Shown piece after piece: positions 35,116 through 56,217 of a stretch of 64,000 nt of DNA. Under the pieces are notes generated by a model. That model was not told where the DNA came from, made no database searches, and worked only from the letters and a program-made list of their open reading frames with translations. The stretch spans positions 4,267,512 through 4,331,511 of the forward strand of contig JASSKH010000009.1 in assembly GCA_031763025.1 (NCBI GenBank), in the 5' to 3' direction. The DNA comes from Macrocystis pyrifera. Its lineage: Eukaryota > Sar > Phaeophyceae > Laminariales > Laminariaceae. Made by a program: the position numbers and the translations under genes. How positions within the stretch are numbered: the first letter of the stretch is position 1; the number at the start of each line of letters is the position of its first letter.

Positions 35116-35224
35116 TATTACGGAGGACCATAGTAAATGGGACCAGATTTAGTTAGTAAAAATAGGTAAATATATAGGCTTTTGTGTGTACCGTAGGTCC
35201 TATTTATTATGGTCCCCCGTAATA
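35116..35224 (+). mobile_element. Family A MITE
   Basis: Complete plus-orientation copy in the importin-lipase intergenic region. Confidence 0.9.
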
Positions 35225-35363
35225 GTTCGATCGCGCGCTTCGCTTCTACGAGGTGTGTGCGTGTTTTCAGGGTTATCTACAAACTGTTTCAGATTTGATG
35301 AAAGGCAACGACAATCGCTACCTGGTATGCCCTACCAAAGATGCCACGAAAGGCGACAGCTGC

Positions 35364-35474
35364 ATTACACGGGGGTCCACAGTAAACAGGACCAAATATT
35401 GTCAGCAAAAATTAGGTAAATATATAGGTTTTTGTGTGCACCGTAGGCCCTATTAACTATGGACCCCCGTAATA
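35364..35474 (+). mobile_element. Family A MITE
   Basis: Second copy 140 bp after the previous one, left end slightly degraded (ATTACACGGGGGTCCACAG). Confidence 0.85.
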
Positions 35475-35692
35475 GTAGTTACGGTGTGCTGTCCCGGTAT
35501 CATGTACATGCAGTAAACAATGACGAGGGGACTGCTACCACCTGGCATCTTTCATGTCACCCGCCCATGCAGCGGTTCGTTCGCGCCCGGCACACAACAA
35601 GGGTGTTGTGGTTAAAGCGGGGTATACTCCCCCCCCCCCCCCCCCCCCCCCCCACCTTTTTCATACGACTACGGCCATGCATGATAATGAGT

Positions 35693-35693
<1 letters not shown>

Positions 35694-35754
<61 letters not shown>
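35694..35754 (+). repeat. 61-C homopolymer
   Basis: Follows a family F head in reverse (CATGATAATGAGTA). Confidence 0.9.
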
Positions 35755-36301
35755 TTGTGGCGGCCGAAAATTTGGGAGTACGTGGGGAAAACACGCCCGG
35801 CGGTACGTGTGCCCACGCGTGCCCCAGCCTGCCTCAAATTCGATTATGCCGCTTGCGAGACGCCCGCAGCCCGTGCCGAGCATGCAGACGTTATTGTTTT
35901 GCTTCCCGGGACGTTGTTAGGGGCTTCTAACCACACCCGTGGGCAAGAAAGGGGATGTTGGATACGCACGGATGAAAGGGTTTCAAGTTGTTGGGCGTGT
36001 CTTTTTATACACACACGGATGGGATTTTTTTGTTCGAGTGCCTGGGCGTGTTGGATACCACTGCGGTCACGGAACACCGACCATTGTCAAACGGTCCCCC
36101 TCGACGGTACCGCACTTTCTTCCACCCAGGCAACTAGCCAAGCACCACACACCCGCTCTGTAAAAAAACAAACGATACAAACACGGGAAACAGCGCACGA
36201 GCGCGGGCAAAAAAATGAGTACCATCCCATCCCATCCCATCCCATCATACTCCGTCCGGAACTTCGACGTTCTATCCAATCCCCTCCCATCCCCCATCCC
36301 A

Positions 36302-46313
<10,012 letters not shown>

Positions 46314-46563
46314 GGGCAAACTGAACCTCGACCTCGAACGCTCCCGCTCAAGCCGTCCCTCCAGGTATCGATACTTAAAAAAAACACCCTCCCATCAACA
46401 CGCCTCCCCAAACATTGCAAACCCTGATTACCCAAGGTTCTTCAGGTTCTTGTTCGTACTGCCGCTGCGTGGTGCGGTAGCAGTTGCGACAGGTCCAGTG
46501 CTCCCACTTCCCATCCATTTCATTGATCACTGACTACGAGGGAAGAATCCAGAGAAGACTCGC
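46314..46563. promoter_or_regulatory. Candidate bidirectional promoter, lipase / VPS18
   Basis: 250 bp between the divergent ATGs of the lipase (46313, -) and VPS18 (46564, +). No transposon-like repeat and no obvious TATA box. This is the second divergent pair in the window with nearly the same spacing. Inferred from geometry; it depends on the first exon of each gene being right. Confidence 0.4.
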
Positions 46564-49003
46564 ATGAATCTATTCGAGGACTGGGATGCCACAGAAAAGC
46601 GCACGCAGCAATCACAAAGGGGAGCACCGAAGGCGAGCTCTGCTGCAACACCAACGCGTGCACAACAGTTGTTGCAGCAGGGGCAAGGAACACAGCAACA
46701 ACAGCAACGACAGCGATCGCCAGGCTCGCGTGATGCGGGCGGCACCAGCAGCAGCACCAACAGTAGCAAGCCGAGCCAGCAGAGGAGACCGCAAGGAGGC
46801 ATACTGGGTTCCGCCTGGGGACAGCGGCATCGCTCGCCTTCCCCAACTCCGCAACCAGCAACTGCCATAGCCGCGGTAGCGTCAAGCTCAAGCGGAACAC
46901 GACCACCTGCCGGCGGCAGCTCGAGCACTAATCCTTTCGCGTCTACTAACCCGTTTGCGTCCTCCAATCCCTTTGCGACTTCCAACCCGTTCGGTTCTGG
47001 GGCGAGCACGAACCCGTTTACCTCGAATCCGAAGGGAGCAGCAGCAGGCGCGGCGACGGGGAGGAGCGTGTTCGGGGATGCATCGAATGTGAGACTCTTT
47101 TCTTGTACTGGTACGAGTAGCTCCGTGCTTTCTGTATTCCACCCCTATGCTCGGCGGACGGCCTCCAGCGTAGGTTGACCCCCTCGACAGCAGCAGGGCA
47201 GCAACAGCAGCAACGCTGTTTCTGTCTCCCTGCAACATGCCACGAAAGACTAAATCCGTCTCCACCAGCCCTGAGCAGCCTTTCCCGTACAGTTCATAGG
47301 TAAGCCTGTATACTTCGATGTTGGAAACCCCTCCCTTCACGCACCCCCCCCCCACCATACCGGGGACCAAGCATGTCGTCCCCGGGTATGAGTACCCCGT
47401 ACAGCATCATAGCTGTCAGTGTGACTACTCGTAATGTACAGCAAGTACAGCTGTGCTCCTTGTCTCCTCGTGTGCTTGTGTGGTGTTTGGGGTTCCCAAA
47501 CGGAACATGCCTCAAGCCTGCAACAGCGACCACTTTTGATGCAACTTGCGGCTCACCCGATGACGGTCACACGACTTATCTATTCCACAGAACACGCGAC
47601 GCACCGAGCGGAAGGCACGAAGAGGGGCCCAGCCCCCCTGCCTCCCTCGCCAAGCTTAAGCTTCACCCGCCATCGCAGACGTGTTTTTTTTCTGTAGTTT
47701 ACCACGAAAGACTGCGCCTGCCTCACCTTTGCCTGAGGCTCTCCCCTCCCTCCCTCCCTCCCCGTCTCTCTCCCTTACCTGGTACATCTCTGTCGCCTGC
47801 CTGCCCACGAGTCCATACGGCGACGCACGCCTCCGCACGACCATTCAACCCCCCCTCATTAGTGTTGGCGTTGTATCAACGAGTCAAACTACTTCATTAT
47901 CAGAACTGGTAGTCTACACTGCCAGAATTAACCAACTCTACAGTAGTTCGATTTGATAATGTATAGTTTAGACACATCGGACAGATCATCTACAGATCAT
48001 TTACAGATTATTCCCACTTGATTATCTAGATATTTCAGGGCAGATAGATAGATTCCTGATGTGTATGATCTGTAGGATATAGCTCATGTCGCCGGGCGGG
48101 ATCTGTACAATCTTTATGATCTACTGTGGGCCATGTTTACTGGGCCGGATCTGTGCTGTACAGGTCCTGTGCAACATACCACAACACCTGGTTAGGATGT
48201 ATTTGTACAGTAGATGATCTACAGATCTACGTCGTGATATGTCCGGCTCGCGATGGTTTTGTCTCCGAAACGTGGGTGCCCGCACTTGCTTCCAAAGGGG
48301 CTGTGAATGTAGCCGCTAACCGCGCACGTCTCCCGCAACCCCGTCTCTCTCTCTCTCCCTCCCCCCTTTGTCCCGCCCTCAACGCCCCATTGCCGTGCTG
48401 CCCCTGCCCCTTCTCCTGCCCTTGCTCCTACCCCTTGCCCTGTCCCCAACACAACACAACACCCCACAACACGGGATCCTTCCGCCACTGCCGCCACTGC
48501 CGCCGCCGCGCGTGCCCACCGCGCGCAACAACAACAAAACCCAAAAAAAAAAACGTTTCGCGTCATCGCATACCCACACCCACACATGCACACCCGCATA
48601 CAAAATGCACACAAACACGCAACCAAACCCTAAAAGCTTCTCCCCGCCGCGAAACGAGGAGAGCTGCCGATATTCTCCCTGCAGCGCCTAGACTTCGATG
48701 GCGCCTCGGCCGCCTTCTCCTCCTCCGCCGCCACCGGCGCCGGTGGCGGTCGCGGGAAGCATCTCCGAGCGGCTTCCGCGTCGTGGTCCATCTTGGCGGT
48801 TGCGGTCGGCAACGGCACCCTGGCCATGGCCACATCGGACTGCTGCGTCATCCGATGGAACGCGGAGAGGGAGGGCGAGGCGAGGGTAAGAGGGTAAGGG
48901 GGGGGGGGGGGGGGGGGGAGGGGTTCTCGGGGTACTGATGTCCAACTTGTCCAGCTTTCACCGACCAGGCAGACACTGCACCAAGCGCGAAGCGCTGTGA
49001 GGT

Positions 49004-49046
<43 letters not shown>

Positions 49047-50999
49047 CGAAACGATTTGTTCTTGTTCAGTTTCGGTTCCTTTGTTATTTATAGTTTTTCG
49101 CTGCCGGTGGTGTGTCAGTCGTGAATTCACCGCATGTAATGGTCACGGAGTATATGGACGCGCCTGTTTCGTTTTCACACATGGAGGGATATATCTTTTA
49201 TTTTTTCCCCCCGAGCGTTCGTGCCCAAATTTCGGTGCTGTGGGGCCGACCGCGGCGCACGACGACAAAAAAAAAGAAACGGGACTTAATTTCAATCTCT
49301 CCCAACTTGTCGAACTCAACGTGCTATGCTATTTTCAGTACAAATTCGAAGTAAGTATAGTAGTGAGAGGGTCGAAAATCCGTGCAGACCGCGGCGTCGA
49401 ACCGCGAACGCTGTGTGTGCAGAGATCGAGATCTCCAAGCGGCAGGAGGACACGATCCACAAGATCTTTCTGGATCCGACGGGTAATCACCTGCTGGCGT
49501 GCCTGCACGGCGGGGAGACGTACTACCTGCACTCGAGCACCGCGAGGCCGAAGCGGCTGCTCAAGTGGTCCGGCGTCGTCGTTGAGGCCGTCGGCTTCGA
49601 CGCGCAGCGATGCACAGAGGTACGCACGCCCGTGTACCGGGCAGGATAGCTGACGGTGACTTTTGGAAATATCTCGTTTTTATGGATACGCAGAGCGGAG
49701 CGGAGCGAGAGATTGACGGGTGTGTTTCGTAGGGTATGTACCCTGGGGGTACCCAGGTATCTGCTCGAATTACTCTGGAGGTACCCGGGTACCTACCCGA
49801 ATCACTCTGGAGGTACCCGGGTACCTTCCCGAATTACTCTGAGGGTACGCGGGTACCTACCCGATTTGCTCTAGAGGTACCCAGGTGCCTGCCCGAATTA
49901 CTCTGGAGGTATTCAAGCGCCTACCCGAACTACTCTGGAGGCACCCGGGCACCTACCCGAATTTGACCAAAACAACCAGGATTGGTGCCCGGGTGCTCAG
50001 GAGTATGCTGTATAATTCCGTACTATAACACACCCTTGAAGCATTTCGATCACAATGAGCAATGCCAGGGGCGGTACCCTATAGAGGTGGTGCCTCTCAT
50101 GAGGAGGTATACATACTCGCTGATCTCACCCGATATATATGGCTTCGGAGAAGTTTGCTCGCTCAATTCGACGGACGTTTCCATGCGCTAGGGTAGGTGG
50201 TCCCGAAACAAATACCCTGTTATATTAACGTGTAAAAATGTCACGCCTTGGTATGCACTGTTAATAACAGGCAGTCGCTCAGACGGTAAAATAAAAAATC
50301 TGAGCCTTGACCCTTTTTGTTTAGAACCGCAGTCCCGTTTTTGGGGCAAATCACCCTAATTTCAAGTAGTCTGTCGCCAAAACGGGACTGCGGGCCTGAA
50401 AAGGGGTTAAAGTGGCACTCTTACCGTGACATTGCTCTTAAATCAGGATCATTGCTCTTATATCAGGAGCATTGCTTTTATGTCGGGACCGGTATTGGCC
50501 GTAACACCGAGCTTGTGGTAGAAAGGGGCCGTTTTTTTTTTTTTTTTTGTTCTGTGCGTCGGGTTTGTTCGCCGCGTTGGGTTGCGTGCGTGGTCGGAGC
50601 GGCACCGTCAGCGGATTAATAAAAAATGGAAAAAACGCCTCGTTGTGTTTTATGGGGGTGACGCTGCAGTCAGGGCCTCCTACTATTCGTGATCCCCACT
50701 ACTGCTGTCATGTCGTGGCTGTGTAGGTAGCGTTTTGGGCTGCTGGACAGGTAGGGTGAGTTCCTTGCGCACATAACCGGTGTATCCCTAGATAGGCAGT
50801 AGGCGTTTTTTGTGGACAGGGGGCTTGGTTATCTTAGCACCTAATTGGTTTATACTTGAGTATACCTGTATGTATGTAGTAGGCGTTTCTTTTTTTTGCT
50901 CCTGCTCTTGTTTTTTTCCTCCGTATATATGTGTCGCAGTTATTTTTTTGCTTCTGCCCTTCTTTCTTGTCCGTGTTACTCCCCGATGCTTACCTTCCA

Positions 51000-51030
<31 letters not shown>

Positions 51031-54000
51031 CCTCCTCTTTTCACCTCGTTCCCACTCTCTCCCCTTCCCCCTTATCCTTCCACGAATCTATTCGCCGCGT
51101 TTCTCACACACAAAAACACTCAATAACAACAAACAAAACAAAACAAAACAAAACGAAACAAAACAAAACGAAACGACTATGATCTAACACGCTAAAAGGC
51201 AAGCACGAAGGGCATCGTCATCGGCACGCGGTCGGGTAACCTGTACGAGTCGTGCCTGGAAAACAACGGCAAGGAGCGACCCTTCACCCTCGTCTACAGC
51301 CTAGCTCGACGCAAGGGACACGGCCCACCCGACACCGGTGTCGGCATTGGAGGCGGTATCGGTGGTGGTGGTGGTGGTGGTGGTGGTGGAGGCGGAGGTA
51401 GCGGAGGCAGTGGCCGGGGTGGAGACGGAGGCGTTGTCGGTGGGTCGGCGGGAGGGGGGGCTCGGGAGGGTCATGGCGGGGCGGGCAGCGGAGGCGTGGT
51501 GGCGGCGCTGTACCTGGAATCGATGAGCTCGGCGGTGCACGGGGAGACGAGGGTGTTCGTCATGGCGGTAACGGCTAGCCCGCTTCGGTTGTACCTGTTC
51601 ATGGGAGGGCCGACCTTGGAGGTGGGATGGGGTGGGGGGCGGGGCGGGGTGGGGTGAGGTGGGGAGCGGTTCGGTGCTGTACGGCGTGGTGGGGTGCGGT
51701 GCCTTGCAGTGCCGTGCGGTATAGGTGCGGGGCGGGGTGGTTCGGTTAGATACGGTTCGGTTCGGCTCGGTTTGGTCCGGTTCGGTTCGGTTCGATTCGG
51801 TTCGGTTCGGTTCGGTTCGGTTCAGTTCGGTTCGATTCAGTTCGGTTCGGTTCGATCTGGTTCGATTCGGTTCGGTCTGGTTCGGTCTGGCACGGTTCGG
51901 TTGGGTTCGGTTCGGTTCGGTTGGGGGCGGTACGAAGTTGTGCTGTGCTGTGCTTGTGCTGTGCGGTTCGATGCATCTGGTCTAGGTCGGAAACTCTGCC
52001 GTTTACGTGCTTGTACTGCTCGGTTCCGCCAGCGATTGGCTTTTCACGAGGGCGAACGAGAAAAATACGCAGAAGGGGACTTTTCCCGCCGGAAGACACC
52101 ACTGCGGAACAAGCTCTTGTTGGGTTTTTGGTTTTAGTGCTTTCCGGGTGCGATGGAGCCGCTTTTCGCTGGGTCGGCGGGCGGGCGAGTTCAAGCCTCG
52201 GGAGTGGTTGACGTGCACAATATGTTTTGGCATCATTGTAGTTTGGGTCCGCTCGCTAGAAGCAGAAGTGCTGAGAGAGATGGAGACGCTTCGATCCTTG
52301 TCTTGTTCTTTTGACGTGTGTGCCATCGCGATGACATTCGAAAGGTCGGCGCCCCCTAAGACAGCGCTCTCGACGAGAAACAACATATGCCGTCGACTGC
52401 TTGCCGTGGGTCCGCAACTCAGAATAATCATGACCAGAGAGAAGTTGCCGAGACTGGGGGGGGGGGGGGGGGGGGGCGGCTGAGCCGGGTTCGATCTGAG
52501 CGGTCTGGTCATCTCCAACCCTTTTATAAACATATATACGCCTGCTGCATGGTCTCTGCGACTACTTTTTCTGCCGTGCCGCGTCTACCGACTGATCGAT
52601 CAACCGACCGACCGACCAAAGCACGCCTCCATTCGTCACCCTCCGCAACCCTCTTCCCCCCCCCCCAGACCCACCCCCCCCAAACAAAGATGTTGGTCGG
52701 TGGCATTGCTTGACAGCCTGAAATAAAAATAGTTTATTGAGTCTTACGAGGTCTTGACGGACGTCATCCACCCCCACACCCCCCCCCGCCCTATATATTA
52801 TATATCGGTTGGGTTGGCGTCGGTTGGCAACGACACTGTAAAACATGCCAGCCTCTACGTGAGCTAGACAACCAGGGTACCGTTTTTTTTTTTTTTTGGC
52901 GGTCGGTCACCGCTGGCGATCGCGTTATAGATGTTTTGTGCGAGGTGGAGAACCTTTACTCCGGACAAGAGGAATGATCGCATCACGTGGTGTTTATGGC
53001 AAGGCACTCACGAGGCAGTTACATACTAAACCCATTGCTGTCTCTGGAAGTAGCCACACCAGAAAATAGCCCATGTCATTGAAGCTGTCATCATGTGCAA
53101 GTCCTCATCACAACCGGATTTTAGTACTACGGGGGACCACAGTAAATAGGACCAAATATTGTTAGTAAAAATAGGTAAATATATAGGTTGTTATGTATAC
53201 CATAGGTCCTATTAACTATGGACCCCCGTGATAGGATGAAGCTCATCGTTTATGCGACTCGCAGAACACCGCTTCGCGCTTGGTGCACGCTAAGCTTGCA
53301 TGGACGGTGAAAACCCGACGTGCTCCCTCCCAGCATTGTAGGGATGCGAGGATCTACGGTCATACGACTACGACCGTGCATGATATCGAGTACCCCCCCC
53401 CCCCCCCCCCTTTCCCTATATTATATACCTGATACATATAGGTTGGGTTGGCGTCGGTTGGTGACGACGCTGTAAAACACGCCTCTCACTGCGTGAGCTA
53501 GACAGCCAGGGTGCCGTTTTTTTTTTTTTCTTGGCGCTTACCACGGCTGGCGGTCGAGCTAGATCATTTTTGTGCGGGGAAAACTTTTACTCCGCACAAG
53601 GGCGATGGTCGTATCACGTAGTGTGTATATGGTGAGGCACCCACGAGGCAGTTACATAGTGAACCCATCTCACACTTCATGGGACTCGCCCAACACCCCA
53701 CGTTGTCTCGCGCTTGGTGCAAGCAATGTCTTCCTGGTCGGTGAAAACCCGACGTGCTCCGTCCCGGCACTTTAGGGATGCGAGGATATATGGTCATACG
53801 ACTACGGCCATGCATGAGATCGAGTACACCCCCCCCCCTGCTCCGTATCGAAAGCTCGAAAGAGATGCCCGGTCAATGGTCAAATGACTAAGGCAAGCAA
53901 CTAGTGAGTATGTACGCCCCCCACGCCCCCCCCCTCCCGACTTCGGTGCTCCGTCTCGAGATGGATGCGTGGTCAATGGTCAAATGACTTAAGGCAACCA

Positions 54001-56174
54001 ACTAATGAATGTGTACGCCGCCCCCCCCCCCCCCCCCCCCCCCCGGCTACGATCACGGCCATGCGTGACACAAGTACCCCCCTCGTCACCGCCCCCACTC
54101 CCTCACCCCCCCCCATCCCCTCCACCCTTTCCACTCTCCCGCAGGTCATGTTTCGAGATCACCGAGAGTCGGGCTCCACCTCCTTCCGTGAGCTCCCCGG
54201 AAGCATGCTCGGGACGGAGTTGCACGTGTACCGGAGGGCGCTTGGGGCGGGGGCGGGGTCGACGAAAATGGTTGAAGCTGGCGGGCCGAAGCTTTCCGGT
54301 GGGGGCGGGAGCGGGAGCGGTGGGGGGGGTGCGGGTGCGGGGGGGGGGGTGAGAGGGCGGGGGCCGGGGGGGTTCGGTCACAAGGAGTCCCCGCAGTCGT
54401 TTGCCCTCCTTACGTCGATGGGGATCTACCACGGGAGCTTGGCCTTGGGGAATCAGGTGCGAGCAGGGGTGCATACGTACCGTGCGGTCTTGCGCACCAG
54501 GTGTGTGTGAAAGCGGGGATACTGGCCCAACAAGGCTGTAGATTTCTTGGTTGATGAAAAGGTAACAGACGCGTCCTACATTGTCCTGAGTATATATATT
54601 ACCGCTCTCGATTTTTTTCCGGGATACTTGCCCGATCTTAAGGCTAGAGTTTCATATTTTGATGGGATGTGGTACCGCACTGAGTTGAGTACCAGGTATA
54701 ACCAACCAAACCTTTCTCTCCCGATTTTCTCGTTTTCCCCCCGGAAAATTTGTGCGAAAGTTGGGGTTTCTTGTCGGAATATTTCTCGACCCTTTGAGGA
54801 GCGCAGTCCCGTTTTGGGGACGAACTACTTGGAGAATTTGATTGGTTTGTCCTCTGAAACGGGACTGCAGCCCTAAATGGATGATAGGCGGAACGTTTTT
54901 TTTTTTTTTTTTTGTTCTGTTCATCATTTTTACTTTCCAGCTTAACTCGTAGGATGGTTTTTACCCTCAAGCGATCTTCTGGACAAAAGCCGTGGTCACA
55001 AGTGTCGCCCAGCACGTGCCTTCATTTTTATCACGCATCAGCATTCCCACTGCTCGTCGACTTTCGTCGAATGATTGTAGCGAACTCACGCTCTCGCGCT
55101 TTCCGCTTCTCATTTTTTGTTTTGCATGAAATGCCCTTGCGAGCATGCACTCGACGAGCCTCGATCCCACGAAATTGATCTTAGTGCGGAGGGCCATAGT
55201 AAATAAGACCTGATATTGTTATTACGGGGGGCCATAGTTAACAGGACAAAATATTGTTAGTACTAATAGGGAAATATATAGGTTTTTATGTATGCCATAG
55301 GTCCTATTTACTATGGCCCCCCGTAATGGTAGGCACTCGGACCACCTTCCAAGCCGCACCGGGAATGGTGATGCGCAGATGGGATGGGATGGGATGTATA
55401 GGAGGGTCTTTTAAAGTTTCTCACCAATGCGTCAGCTGTGAGTACAGACCGATTGAGCGGTTGAAAAATACATTTTTTTTTTTTTTTTTTTTTTTTTTGC
55501 AAAAGCTGCATGACAGGACAGACGCGCTCGTCGGGCGTGCTTGTTCCACGTTCACATTTTATGGTGTGGCGTTTTTGTGTTTGATTAAGCCTACGGATGT
55601 AGCAGTCGATACTCGGTTCTGTAAGCGAGCGTAACGACATGTCGTCCGTCCGCGCGTGTTTTTGTGTGAACTCCTCTTTTAAGATAGCGGTCGACGACTG
55701 TCCTGCCGGACGATTTTTCGGGGACGATTTCGGTCCGTACGTAACCATTCTGCCCGCTGACACTATTCCCTAGGGGCATAGTAAATAGGACCTACGGTAC
55801 ACACAAAAACCTATATGTTTTCCTATTTTTACTAACAATATTTGGTCCTATTTACTATGGTCCCCCGTAATATATGATCTGCAGGTTATATAGTACTCGT
55901 TCTTGTGGGGGGGGGGGGGGGGGGGGGGGTACTCGATATCATGCATGGCCGTAGTCGTATGACCATATAATAGACCCTCGCATCACTACAATGCCGGGAC
56001 GGAGCATGCCGGGTTTCCACCGACCGGGCTTAAACATTGCTTGCTGCACCAAGCGCGAAGCGCCATGAGGCGTTCGGCGAGTCGCAGGAAGGGGTCAGCT
56101 GCATCCTACTAGGAACCGCTTGTGACGCGCGGACCTGCATATGGACGACGGCTTCAATAAGTTCATTTATTTTC

Positions 56175-56217
<43 letters not shown>

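Larger units (their letters stand above)
33062..36301. other. Intergenic, tail-to-tail importin and lipase genes
   Basis: Starts with CAG-rich minisatellite copies of the importin stop region (33066-33540), then a degenerate array of GTCTGGTG/GGCAGATGTCTGAT units to ~34690, two family A MITEs, a 61-C run (35694-35754) and CCCAT repeats at ~36225. No gene recognised. Confidence 0.6.
49620..51198 (+). other. VPS18 intron 3
   Basis: Contains the 32-bp minisatellite (49746-49964), a family D element (50311-50410), a C run (51000-51026) and an AAAAC/AAACG repeat directly upstream of an A-rich acceptor. Confidence 0.65.
51622..54144 (+). other. VPS18 intron 4
   Basis: G-rich start, GGTTC pentanucleotide array, a G run at ~52457-52476, two reverse family F copies (one split by a family A MITE), then two reverse A units and C runs to the acceptor. 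Confidence 0.7.
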
